Below are positions 1-8,103 of a stretch of DNA of 64,000 nt, one piece after another. Location: assembly GCF_050717535.1 (NCBI RefSeq), contig NZ_JBOITM010000070.1, positions 1 through 64,000 of the forward strand. Reading direction: 5' to 3'. The notes under the pieces are model-generated. The model was not told the DNA's origin, did no database searches, and saw only the letters and a list, made by a program, of their open reading frames with translations. Both the position numbers and the translations under genes were made by a program. This DNA comes from Clostridium_AD sp050717535 (lineage in GTDB: Bacteria; Bacillota; Clostridia; Clostridiales; Clostridiaceae). How positions within the stretch are numbered: the stretch's first letter is position 1; every line of letters starts with the position of its first letter.

Positions 1-55
1 TGTGTTAGGCACGCCGCCAGCGTTCGTCCTGAGCCAGGATCAAACTCTCAATTTA
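1..55 (-). rRNA. 16S rRNA, 5' end (partial)
   Basis: Read on the minus strand, these bases contain the universal 16S start region, including the AGAGTTTGATCCTGGCTCAG primer site followed by the GACGAACGCTGGCGGC segment. The gene runs off the left edge, so only about 55 bases are present. The exact 5' end is estimated, not mapped. A ribosomal RNA operon therefore lies to the left, transcribed away from this window. Confidence 0.97.
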
Positions 56-308
56 AAAGTTTACACTTTTTATTTGAAATGAATAATCTGAGACAACTGT
101 TAAGTTGTTACTCAAGCTCATTACATACTTTTTAGTCTTACGACTAAAATTTTACTTGTTTATCTAAAGTAATTAACTGGTCTAACGAAATATTATTTCG
201 CTATTTTACCTATTTCTCTGTTTAATTTTCAAAGACCAACTATCTATTTTGTATTAATCGCCAAGTGACGACTTCTACTATATTACTAGATATTGTTTGT
301 TTTGTCAA
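56..308 (-). promoter_or_regulatory. rRNA operon promoter and leader
   Basis: On the minus strand a perfect TTGACA (308-303) is followed after 17 bases by TAATAT (285-280), a strong sigma-A promoter. About 220 bases of leader separate it from the 16S 5' end. The leader contains CTTTGAAAATTAAACAG at 235-219, a sequence type common before clostridial 16S genes and probably involved in antitermination or processing. A weaker upstream promoter may exist near 435-407 (TTGATG, then TATGAT), but this is uncertain. Confidence 0.8.
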
Positions 309-708
309 CAACTTTTTAAAATTTATTTTCAGTGGAAAATTTATTAAAGAGTAATTAACATTTAACTTATTGCGCCACTGCTTGGTGACTACAAGAAATA
401 TTCTATCATATAAATAAAACTATAATATCATCAAATATCCATTCTACCTAGATTATATGCATATTCCTACATATATATATAAATAATTCGATATTTCGCA
501 TCCGGATACGCATGGCTAATTATCAATATAAATAATATATATATTCAGCTTAATAATACCTATGCTACAATGATATTATATTTTCATAATAATAAGCTTG
601 AACCGCTTCTGACAAATTTATAATTATGTAGTCCTAAAAATCCCTTATTACTATATAATGTAGTAATTTTAAAAAACAATAAAAAATAATAAAAAAACAG
701 GTGATGAA
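309..708. other. Intergenic region between divergent rRNA and greA-like genes
   Basis: About 400 A+T-rich bases with no convincing reading frame. A TATAAT at 654-659 on the plus strand could be the -10 of the following gene, but no good -35 accompanies it. A small palindrome ATCCGGAT lies near 500. Nothing else was recognised. Confidence 0.4.
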
Positions 709-1185
709 ATGAATAATAAACTTACTAAAAAAGATATTGAAGAACTCCAAAAGGAATTTGACTATCGTAAAGGTCCATTAACAATGGAAATTGCACATGA
801 AAAGATGATAGCTGCAGCTCATGGCGATAGAAGTGAAAACGCAGAATATAAAGCAGCCAAATCAAATATGTATGATAACTATAGAAGAATGGGCTACTTA
901 ATAAAAATGATTAGATCTGCTGAAGTTATTGATGATATTATTGTTAATACTCAGGGTGCAAATATTGGTGATAAATTACTGGTAAAATTTGAAGGTAGTG
1001 ATGATATAGAAGAAATAGAACTTGTAACAACACTTAAAATTGATATATTTAATAACAAATTCAGTATTGAATCACCAATAGGCATAGTATTGTTTGGTAA
1101 GACACCAGGAACCATAGTAGAGGTGGCATCCCCAGATGGAAATTACAAAATAGAGTTAGTAAGTATTCAGCCATTTTATAAATAA
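709..1185 (+). CDS. GreA/GreB-family transcription elongation factor
   Basis: This 158-residue protein has the two-part layout of Gre factors. The N-terminal part is a predicted coiled coil whose tip carries HGDRSENAEYKAAK (residues 38-51). The acidic residues Asp40 and Glu43 match the pair that places Mg2+ in the RNA polymerase active site to trigger transcript cleavage. The C-terminal FKBP-like part carries SPIGIVLFGKTPG (122-134), matching the family's SPIGxALxGKxxGD signature. The start follows a good ribosome site (AGGTGATGAA). It stands alone, divergent from the rRNA operon. It diverges enough that it may be a second GreA-like paralogue rather than housekeeping GreA; I leave the symbol blank. 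Confidence 0.85.
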   Translation: MNNKLTKKDIEELQKEFDYRKGPLTMEIAHEKMIAAAHGDRSENAEYKAAKSNMYDNYRRMGYLIKMIRSAEVIDDIIVNTQGANIGDKLLVKFEGSDDIEEIELVTTLKIDIFNNKFSIESPIGIVLFGKTPGTIVEVASPDGNYKIELVSIQPFYK

Positions 1186-1187
1186 AA

Positions 1188-1239
1188 ACAAAGTACACCA
1201 CTTAGATTAAACTAGTTTAATCTAAGTGGTGTACTTTGT
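1188..1239. terminator. Perfect 52-base palindrome after the Gre gene
   Basis: Two 24-base arms pair perfectly around CTAG, three bases after the stop codon. It would act as a very stable hairpin for the plus-strand Gre transcript and equally for transcripts on the minus strand. No clear U-run follows on either side, so termination or 3'-end protection are both possible. Confidence 0.65.
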
Positions 1240-1277
1240 TATATATTATTAAATTAATAATATATATCCAACATAAA

Positions 1278-1313
1278 TAAAAAAACCATTAAATAGTATA
1301 ACTATTTAATGGT
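1278..1313 (-). terminator. Terminator of the cold-shock gene
   Basis: A 13-base-pair stem (1285-1297 with 1301-1313) has a three-base loop. It is followed on the minus strand by a run of U residues, directly downstream of the cold-shock gene. Confidence 0.8.
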
Positions 1314-1323
1314 GAAATATTAA

Positions 1324-1524
1324 TTATTTTTCAATAGTAATATTTTCAGCTTGTGGTCCTTTTGGTCCTTCAACGATGCTGTAAGAAACCTTTTGACCTT
1401 CTTCAAGTGATTTGTAACCATCTGAATTAATTTGTGAAAAATGAGCGAAAACGTCTATTCCGTCCTCTCCTGTAATAAAACCAAATCCTTTTTCTGAATT
1501 AAACCATTTAACTGTACCATTCAT
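1324..1524 (-). CDS. Cold-shock protein, CspA family
   Basis: A 66-residue single cold-shock domain, the usual family length. It shows both RNA-binding motifs, RNP1 KGFGFI (12-17) and RNP2 VFAHF (25-29). Such proteins are cytoplasmic nucleic-acid chaperones that melt RNA structure. The start follows GGAGGTACACATAAT, a strong ribosome site. It is monocistronic, with its own terminator. Clostridia often carry several paralogues, so no specific letter is assigned. Confidence 0.96.
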   Translation of the reverse strand: MNGTVKWFNSEKGFGFITGEDGIDVFAHFSQINSDGYKSLEEGQKVSYSIVEGPKGPQAENITIEK

Positions 1525-1985
1525 ATTATGTGTACCTCCGAAATTTTATATTTCTTAAACACTTTGTAATACCCCACCTATAAAATTTCGATTTTAAAAT
1601 ACTAATTAAAAGTACTATTTAATTGAAATATATCTGTGTTGCTTTATTTACTATTCATTTAAGTTATGACTTAATAATATCACAATTTATTATAAAAAGC
1701 AAGTTTTACTAATAGATTTTCATCAAAACTTGTCTTAAGACTCTTAATATTAACAGTGAACCGCCCATATATAAGGCGATACAGCCTTCTAAAATAAAAT
1801 TAATTTATTTATATTCTAATCACTATATATCAGTATATTTAAAAAAATTAACCAATTCAGAAGTACAATTTTATTAATAATCATAAAAATAAGAATGATT
1901 TTATATAATGGAAGAGATTTAGTTCAAATGAAAAAGCATCCTATTAAGATGCTCTTATTCTATCTTTCTAATTTTTTACCAACAT
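1525..1985. other. Intergenic region upstream of the cold-shock gene
   Basis: About 460 bases without a recognisable gene. On the minus strand it should contain the cold-shock promoter and probably a long 5' untranslated region, common for this family. A short inverted repeat (CGCC with GGGCG) lies around 1760-1780. The beta-glucosidase terminator lies at its right end. Confidence 0.4.
1930..1955 (-). terminator. Terminator of the cello-oligosaccharide operon
   Basis: On the minus strand GAGCATC and GATGCTT pair around a short loop and are followed by five U residues. It lies about 30 bases after the beta-glucosidase stop codon. Confidence 0.75.
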
Positions 1986-3326
1986 CTAACCATCTAGACT
2001 GCGAGTTTTAATAACTCCCTTATACCATAAGGCACTATCTTTCATAATTCTTTCTTGAGTATCATAATTTACATATACCATGCCAAAACGTTTTGAATAT
2101 CCAAAAGCCCATTCAAAATTATCCATGAAAGACCATAAATAGTAACCTTTAAGATTTCCACCCTCTTCAATAAATCTTTGTATAACCACAAGGTGATCTT
2201 TAATAAAGTTTATTCTTTCTATATCGTGAACCTTATTATCTTTTGTAACTTTATCATCAAAAGCTGCACCATTTTCAGTAATATATAATGGTAGCTTTGT
2301 ATATTCACTCTTGATTCTTATAAGCAATTCGTATAGTGAATTAGGACAAATCTCCCAGCCCATTGCAGTTTTTTCTTCTCCACCATCAATTCCCTTAAAT
2401 TTAAGTTCCAAATCTGGAGCATATTCTATTTTACTGCTACTGTAATAGTTTATACCTAAAAAATCCATATCAGTAGATATAATACTTAAATCTCCTGCTA
2501 CAATAAAATCTAGACTTCCAACTATTTTCTCATAAAATTCAATCATATCTTTTGGATAACTGCCTTTAAGCACCGGGTCTAGAAACCATCTATTTAGGAA
2601 GCCATCATTTATTTTTGTGGCAAATATATCTTCTTCTTTAGTCGATGCTGGATAAACAGGTGATAAGTTCAAGGTAATTCCTATGCTACTACTTACAAAT
2701 TTAAACTTTCTAAAAGCTCTTACTACAAGACCATGAGACAATAGCAAATGGTGTGAAACCATTAGTGCCTTTTTCAAATCACTATTCCCTGGTGCATGTA
2801 TCCCTAAATAATTTCCAAGCAAAGATGCGCAAAAGGGTTCATTATGTGTTATCCACAATGATACATCTCGCCCCAACTCCTCAAAGACTTTTATGCAAAA
2901 ATTTTCAAACCAATATACACATTCTCTATTTTCCCATCCACCTAAATCCTGAGCCCATTGTGGTAAATCCCAGTGGTATAAGGTTATAGCTGGAATGATT
3001 TTTTTCTCTTTTAATTCCTTTATTATATCTTTATAAAATTCTATTCCCTCTTGGTTATATTCATCCTTTGATGGGAATATTCTTGGCCAAGAAATAGAAA
3101 GTCTATATGAATCTACCCCTATTTCTTTTAAAATATTTATATCTTCTTTATACCTGTGGTAATGGTCACAAGCTATGTCACCATTATGACCATTATAAAC
3201 TTTTCCTTTAATTTTTGAGAAAGTATCCCAAATAGATGGAGTTCTTCCCCCTTCATCAAATCCACCCTCTATTTGATAAGCTGCCGTAGCTGTTCCGAAT
3301 ATGAAATCATCTTTAAATTTGTTCAT
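1986..3326 (-). CDS. bglA: GH1 beta-glucosidase
   Basis: A 446-residue cytoplasmic glycoside hydrolase of family 1, which releases glucose from beta-glucosides such as cellobiose. The N-terminal FGTATAAYQIEG signature (10-21) is present. THNEP holds the acid/base Glu163, and YITENG holds the nucleophile Glu351. There is no signal peptide, and an unphosphorylated substrate is expected because import is by an ABC transporter rather than a PTS. It is the last gene of the operon, just after the permeases, and complements the phosphorylase at the start of the cluster. It could be a phospho-beta-glucosidase, but the context argues against that. Confidence 0.92.
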   Translation of the reverse strand: MNKFKDDFIFGTATAAYQIEGGFDEGGRTPSIWDTFSKIKGKVYNGHNGDIACDHYHRYKEDINILKEIGVDSYRLSISWPRIFPSKDEYNQEGIEFYKDIIKELKEKKIIPAITLYHWDLPQWAQDLGGWENRECVYWFENFCIKVFEELGRDVSLWITHNEPFCASLLGNYLGIHAPGNSDLKKALMVSHHLLLSHGLVVRAFRKFKFVSSSIGITLNLSPVYPASTKEEDIFATKINDGFLNRWFLDPVLKGSYPKDMIEFYEKIVGSLDFIVAGDLSIISTDMDFLGINYYSSSKIEYAPDLELKFKGIDGGEEKTAMGWEICPNSLYELLIRIKSEYTKLPLYITENGAAFDDKVTKDNKVHDIERINFIKDHLVVIQRFIEEGGNLKGYYLWSFMDNFEWAFGYSKRFGMVYVNYDTQERIMKDSALWYKGVIKTRSLDG

Positions 3327-3378
3327 TTTTATGCCTCCTACTCAAGTACCCACGTTATAAAATAAATTGGTATAAAAG

Positions 3379-4239
3379 TTATCCCTTTACTCCTCCTACG
3401 GTAAGTCCTCCTACTATTTTTTTTGATAAGAAAATAAATGCTATCATTATAGGTACAATTGAAATAGCTACACCTGCAAAAACTGCACCATATTCTGTTT
3501 GGTAGGTTCCTCTAGCTAGCATTACCATTATTGGCAATGTAAATTTCATAGGATCAAATAGTAATATAAGCGGTATTAAGAAATTATTCCAAGTTTGAAT
3601 AAACGTAAATATAGACATTGTAGCCACACTTGGGAATATCAAAGGCAAAACTATCTTGTTAAATATTTTAAATTCGTTGCACCCATCTATTCTAGCCGCT
3701 TCTATAAGTGAACCACTAATTGCACCATCTGTATATCCTTTAATAAAGAATACCGATGCTGGTGTTGCAATAGCAGGTATTATTAGTGGTATATAGGAAT
3801 CAAGTAAATGAAGACCCTTTATCAATTGAAATAATCCTATCATACCTAACTGCGTAGGTATCATCATAGTTCCAAGTAATACCCAAAACAAAATTTTATT
3901 ACCTCTAAATTTAAACTGAGAAAAACCATATGCAGTTAAGGCGCTAAAATAACCACTTACTATAGTAACTAAACTTGCTATTATTAAGCTATTAAATAAA
4001 CCATTCCATATAGGCTGACTTTGTAGTAATCTTTTGTAGTTTGTCATAAATGCCGTTCCAGGTGTTAAATATAATGTTGTAGCTATCTCTCCATTAGTGT
4101 GAGTAGCATCAATTATCATTATGAAAAACGGTAAAAAACATAGGATGGCAAGTGCTATTAGCACTATGTACAAAATTGTTTTACTAAAAAAACTTCCTAC
4201 TTGCTTTCTATTATTTTTTAATACATTATTATATTCCAT
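3379..4239 (-). CDS. Sugar ABC transporter permease, MalG type
   Basis: A 286-residue integral membrane protein with about six hydrophobic segments and the cytoplasmic EAA loop EAARIDGCNEFKIFNKI (about 181-197) that docks with the ATPase. This is the CUT1 family MalG-like subunit. It lies 11 bases after the partner permease and before the beta-glucosidase. The operon has no ATPase gene, so a shared MsiK/MsmK-like ATPase encoded elsewhere must power it. The substrate is inferred from neighbours to be cellobiose or longer cello-oligosaccharides. Confidence 0.9.
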   Translation of the reverse strand: MEYNNVLKNNRKQVGSFFSKTILYIVLIALAILCFLPFFIMIIDATHTNGEIATTLYLTPGTAFMTNYKRLLQSQPIWNGLFNSLIIASLVTIVSGYFSALTAYGFSQFKFRGNKILFWVLLGTMMIPTQLGMIGLFQLIKGLHLLDSYIPLIIPAIATPASVFFIKGYTDGAISGSLIEAARIDGCNEFKIFNKIVLPLIFPSVATMSIFTFIQTWNNFLIPLILLFDPMKFTLPIMVMLARGTYQTEYGAVFAGVAISIVPIMIAFIFLSKKIVGGLTVGGVKG

Positions 4240-4250
4240 CTCTACCTCCT

Positions 4251-5147
4251 CTATTCGTAATCGGCATTTCTATTTATAAATTTAAATGATATTAATGCGA
4301 ATACAAGTATAATTAAAAATAATGCATATCCCACAGCTGCACCGTATCCATAATTACTATTTACAAATGCAGTTCTATAAAGATACATAACCATTGTCAT
4401 AGTTGCATTATTAGGATCTCCTGCACCTTTTGATAGTGCATATGGTATATCAAAAGATTGCATTCCTCCTATCAATGAAGTTATAAATGAAAATAAAATT
4501 GTTGGTCTTAATAGTGGAATTGTTATTGACCAAAACCTTTGAAATTTCGTGGCCCCATCCACAGTTGCAGCCTCATAAAGTTCTTCAGGTATATTTTTAA
4601 TTCCTGCCATAAATATAATCATACTATACCCAAACCACATCCAAAAGGACGTAAGTGACACTATGCCTCTAGAGTAACCTTCACTCATCAGAAAATTTAT
4701 TGGCTCCTTTATTAAATGAACCCCCATCAATATTTTATTAACTGATCCTGCTTGCCAATCAAATAAGAATGCAAACAAAATACCAATTGAAGTTGCTGTA
4801 ACTAAATTAGGAAAGAAATATACTGCTCTAAAAATATCTTTACCTCTTAACCTTGCTTCATTTAATATTACTGCTAAAGCTAATGCTACAATTAGTTGAG
4901 GTATCCCCCCGCATAGCCACATAATCCAAGTATTAATTACAGTTTTTATAAAAACAGGATCTGAAAATAATCTTGAATAATTGGCAAAACCTACAAATTT
5001 TGTATTACTGGACATTCCATCCCATTTAAGAAAACTCACATAAAGAGAATAAATCATAGGATATAATTGAAAAATTAAAAATGTTATAAAAAATGGAGCA
5101 ATAAACAGCAATCCATATTTTTCCTTGTTTATTCTTGCTTTCTTCAA
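4251..5147 (-). CDS. Sugar ABC transporter permease, MalF/UgpA type
   Basis: A 298-residue membrane protein with about six segments and the EAA loop EAATVDGATKFQRFWSI (about 193-209). It forms the heterodimeric channel with the next gene. The start follows a GGGGGAG ribosome site. It is separated from the upstream binding-protein gene by a perfect stem-loop, an arrangement that commonly lets the binding protein be made in excess. Confidence 0.9.
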   Translation of the reverse strand: MKKARINKEKYGLLFIAPFFITFLIFQLYPMIYSLYVSFLKWDGMSSNTKFVGFANYSRLFSDPVFIKTVINTWIMWLCGGIPQLIVALALAVILNEARLRGKDIFRAVYFFPNLVTATSIGILFAFLFDWQAGSVNKILMGVHLIKEPINFLMSEGYSRGIVSLTSFWMWFGYSMIIFMAGIKNIPEELYEAATVDGATKFQRFWSITIPLLRPTILFSFITSLIGGMQSFDIPYALSKGAGDPNNATMTMVMYLYRTAFVNSNYGYGAAVGYALFLIILVFALISFKFINRNADYE

Positions 5148-5167
5148 ATTTACTCCTCCCCCTAATT

Positions 5168-5207
5168 AATTAGCCTTATTAATTAAAAACAATTAATAAG
5201 GCTAATT
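5168..5207 (-). other. Intercistronic stem-loop after the binding-protein gene
   Basis: Two perfect 17-base arms (5168-5184 and 5191-5207) flank a six-base loop between the binding-protein and permease genes. On the minus strand no U-run follows; instead the permease ribosome site comes next. It is better explained as an mRNA-stabilising or partial processing element than as a full terminator. Confidence 0.65.
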
Positions 5208-5237
5208 GTTATTTATTTTCTTTTATATATCTTTAAA

Positions 5238-6596
5238 TTAATCTACTTTTATGTCAGGATATGCATTTACTACATCAGCTTTGAATTTTTTAAGCATGTC
5301 ATCCTTAGATGCTGTTTTACCTAAAATCAACAAATCTATTTCTTTATTCCAAGCATTGTTAATAGTATCATCATATTCTGTAACTAATTTACCATTAACG
5401 CCTTTAACAAGTTCTGCGTAAGATTTGTATACATTTTGTCCATTTAGATATTTATTGTTTCCCGCATCTGTAGTTGATAATGTAGCCTGAGTATCACTAT
5501 TATTCATGAAGTCACCTTTATCTGTTGCCTGTGCTGTCATGAAATCTGTATTTGTAGTTATATAATTAACAAATTGCCAAGCATTATCTTTTTCTTTACT
5601 ATTCTTGGATATTCCAAGCCAAGTTCCACCCCAGTAGTATGGTGTTGGCGCTTGTACAAATCCATAGTTTCCTTCTTCCTTTGGAGCATTCTGTGCTAGA
5701 ACAAAAGGAAGTCCCCAAGTTGGAAGCATGTATCCAAATGTAGTCTTATCTGCCATAGATCCAGTCCATGCTGGTGTCCATTGAGTAAATTTAGCATCCA
5801 GTCCTTCTTTTCTAATTTTAGTTGCTTGATCAATATAATCCATCATTTTAGCATCAATAACTAACTTACTATCTTTTACCCATCCCTGCGTACGGCTACC
5901 AATAGCAACATTTACTAATTCATTATATCCAGCTAATAACTTAACAGTTCCTGAGCTCTTAGCCTTGAGTGTTTCTCCAAGTTTGATAAAGTCCTCTGTT
6001 GTTGTCATCATCTTTTGAATATCCTCTGGTTTATCTGTACCAAGATATTGCTTTGCAATGCTCCTCTTATAAAAGAATCCACCAGGAGTAGCCTGCCAAG
6101 TTAAAGCTCTAATTGACTTATCTTCATCATTTCGTCCCAAATCTATAGTATATGGTACCATTTTGCCTATAAGTGTTTCTGCATTATAAGGTGCTTTTGA
6201 TAGATCCTCGTAAAAATCTGAATTTGTAAATTTCTTTACAAAAGCTGATTCTGATAAGAAAATATCAGGTCCACCTACACCAGCACTCATTGTAGATGAA
6301 ATTTTAGTTGTATAAGCACTATTGTCATTTGGTATTGATACAAGCTCAACTTTAATATTAGGGTAAACTTTGTTAAACCTATCGATGATACCTAAATCCT
6401 TGAGTTCAGTATTCCAAGACCAAATTTTTATAGTGCCCTTATAATCTGCTGGTGCTTTATTAGTAGCGGCCACTGCCTCTGTTGTTTTCTTAATTTCCTC
6501 TGTTTTAGTCTTAGATCCACATCCAGCTAACATTGACGTAACCATTATTGTAGATAAGGTTAATAGTGCAACCTTCTTTAAATAATTTGTTTTCAT
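5238..6596 (-). CDS. Sugar-binding lipoprotein of an ABC transporter
   Basis: A 452-residue family 1 solute-binding protein. A Lys-containing N terminus and hydrophobic stretch end in the lipobox LAGC with the acylated Cys26, so it is anchored outside the membrane. The remainder has the usual size of a CUT1 binding protein, with many aromatic residues suited to sugar stacking. It precedes the two permease genes. The flanking cellobiose phosphorylase and beta-glucosidase suggest cellobiose or cello-oligosaccharides as ligand. Confidence 0.9.
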   Translation of the reverse strand: MKTNYLKKVALLTLSTIMVTSMLAGCGSKTKTEEIKKTTEAVAATNKAPADYKGTIKIWSWNTELKDLGIIDRFNKVYPNIKVELVSIPNDNSAYTTKISSTMSAGVGGPDIFLSESAFVKKFTNSDFYEDLSKAPYNAETLIGKMVPYTIDLGRNDEDKSIRALTWQATPGGFFYKRSIAKQYLGTDKPEDIQKMMTTTEDFIKLGETLKAKSSGTVKLLAGYNELVNVAIGSRTQGWVKDSKLVIDAKMMDYIDQATKIRKEGLDAKFTQWTPAWTGSMADKTTFGYMLPTWGLPFVLAQNAPKEEGNYGFVQAPTPYYWGGTWLGISKNSKEKDNAWQFVNYITTNTDFMTAQATDKGDFMNNSDTQATLSTTDAGNNKYLNGQNVYKSYAELVKGVNGKLVTEYDDTINNAWNKEIDLLILGKTASKDDMLKKFKADVVNAYPDIKVD

Positions 6597-6679
6597 TATT
6601 TTCCCCCCTTAAAATATTTGGTTTATCTATTAATAAATAACACCCTCAAAAGGACATTATATTACTAACCCATTCTCAA

Positions 6680-6693
6680 TAACCTCGCGTTTA
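6680..6693. promoter_or_regulatory. LacI-type operator-like site before the binding-protein gene
   Basis: The minus strand reads TAAACGCGAGGTTA, similar to the sites before lacI (TAAACACGCGTTTA) and cbpA (AAAACGCGCGTTAA). It lies just upstream of a TATAAT-like -10 (6661-6656 on the minus strand), where a repressor would block initiation. This copy is the least symmetric of the three. Confidence 0.5.
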
Positions 6694-6723
6694 TTATTGA
6701 TCCAAAAGAAAATGTAAAACACT

Positions 6724-7767
6724 TCACTTTAGAGTCTTACATGAATTTCTTTTGACTAAATCAATAGGTAGTGTATAATTTGCTGAAAAATTAGAATCGT
6801 TCTCGATGGACGTTATTAGTGTATTGGTTGCTATTGAAGCCATTTCTAGAAGATCCATTTTTACAGTTGTTAGTGATGGACTTATATACCTTGCCACCTC
6901 TATGTCATCAAAACCTACTATAGAGATATCTTCTGGCACTCTTAAATTAGTTTCTTTAATAGCATTCAATGCTCCTATAGCCATATTATCATTTCCACAA
7001 AATATTGCGGTGGGAATTTCCTTTCGAAGCATTTTTTTTGTAGCATTATAGCCTCCATTAATTGTAAAATCACCTTTGACAATCAAATTATTCTTTATAG
7101 GAATTCCTGCATCTGTTAATGCTTCTTTATAAGCATCCAATCTCTCAATGCCAGATAAATTTTCTGATATTCCAATTATGTGTGCGATTTTTGAATGTCC
7201 AAGTTCTATTAAATAATTAGTGGCTTTATATGCTCCATAATAATTATCAGCATTTACAATTATGCACTTCGAATAGACCTCTTCATCTAATTTCACAGAT
7301 TGATCCAGTAGAGCAACCCTATACCCAGAACGTATAATATCTTTTATTTCTGATTCTCCGTTTTTTTCTCCAATAAAAATTCCACCTGATATTGTCTTAT
7401 TATAAAAAGTTTCTTTTACTTTTTTATAATCCTTTTGTTTACTTACTATAGAAACGAGTACGTTATAACCCAATTTACTTGCATTATCTATAACTGATCC
7501 TAAAAATGGTGAAAAGTAAGAAGATGCCGTAACTTGTTTACCGCCTGAATCTGCCTTCATGTCAATTATAAAAAGGCCAATCACCCTATTTTTAGCTCCA
7601 GCAAGCATTCTAGCTGATGCGTGAGGTACATAATTATTTTCCTTGATTATTTGTTGAATTCTTTTTCTAGTTTCCTCTGGAACATTAGTATAATTATTAA
7701 TTACCCTTGAAACGGTGCTTCTTGAAACTCCTGCAATATTTGCTATGTCAATACTGTTCATATCCAC
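6724..7767 (-). CDS. LacI-family transcriptional regulator
   Basis: A 347-residue repressor with the N-terminal helix-turn-helix DIANIAGVSRSTVSRVINN (about 7-25), a hinge helix, and a periplasmic-binding-protein-like sensor domain to the C terminus. It sits inside the cello-oligosaccharide cluster, between the phosphorylase and the transporter genes. It most likely controls both by binding the shared 14-bp sites, one of which precedes its own gene. A glucan disaccharide is the expected inducer, by inference from the neighbours. Confidence 0.92.
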   Translation of the reverse strand: MDMNSIDIANIAGVSRSTVSRVINNYTNVPEETRKRIQQIIKENNYVPHASARMLAGAKNRVIGLFIIDMKADSGGKQVTASSYFSPFLGSVIDNASKLGYNVLVSIVSKQKDYKKVKETFYNKTISGGIFIGEKNGESEIKDIIRSGYRVALLDQSVKLDEEVYSKCIIVNADNYYGAYKATNYLIELGHSKIAHIIGISENLSGIERLDAYKEALTDAGIPIKNNLIVKGDFTINGGYNATKKMLRKEIPTAIFCGNDNMAIGALNAIKETNLRVPEDISIVGFDDIEVARYISPSLTTVKMDLLEMASIATNTLITSIENDSNFSANYTLPIDLVKRNSCKTLK

Positions 7768-7784
7768 ACCCTCCTCGCATCCTT

Positions 7785-7798
7785 TAAACGCGTGTTTA
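7785..7798. promoter_or_regulatory. Operator-like palindrome upstream of lacI
   Basis: TAAACGCGTGTTTA is an inverted repeat with a single mismatched pair, 18 bases before the regulator start codon. Its resemblance to sites before cbpA and the binding-protein gene suggests autoregulation by the LacI-type protein. Confidence 0.6.
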
Positions 7799-7919
7799 TA
7801 ATATATATATACTACTTCATTTTTCCTTTGATTTCAAGTGGCCATAAGCTGATTTTCCCTTAAATAACGCATTTAAAATAGTATTTTCTTCAATTACATC
7901 CTATTTGCTAACTTTCTTT

Positions 7920-7934
7920 TGAAAACCGTTTACA
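7920..7934. promoter_or_regulatory. Cre-like inverted repeat
   Basis: TGAAAACCGTTTACA is a near-perfect inverted repeat around a central C. It resembles a CcpA catabolite-response element but is one base longer than the usual 14-bp form. Its position upstream of the LacI gene would fit glucose repression; it could also be a second site for the local regulator. Confidence 0.35.
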
Positions 7935-7955
7935 TTTCCCCCTTAAAATTTAAAC

Positions 7956-8099
7956 TTAACCCGAAGTTTTTTCTAATCCTTCAACAGCTTTATTACTATC
8001 TAAATCTAAATCATTAGAGGTTTCTACACATTGCATTGTATTTAGTGCTTGTTCACTAGATATTGCTGCAATTTCCAAGATAGCAAGAGTGAATTCTAC
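7956..8099 (-). pseudogene. Decayed coding remnant, possibly chemoreceptor-like
   Basis: Between the phosphorylase stop and the regulator lies an open stretch of 47 codons with no plausible start or ribosome site, ending in TAA. The readable peptide includes LAILEIAAISSEQA, loosely reminiscent of the coiled-coil signalling domain of methyl-accepting chemotaxis proteins. It may be a gene fragment left by rearrangement or chance open sequence. Confidence 0.25.
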
Positions 8100-8103
8100 T
8101 TAT

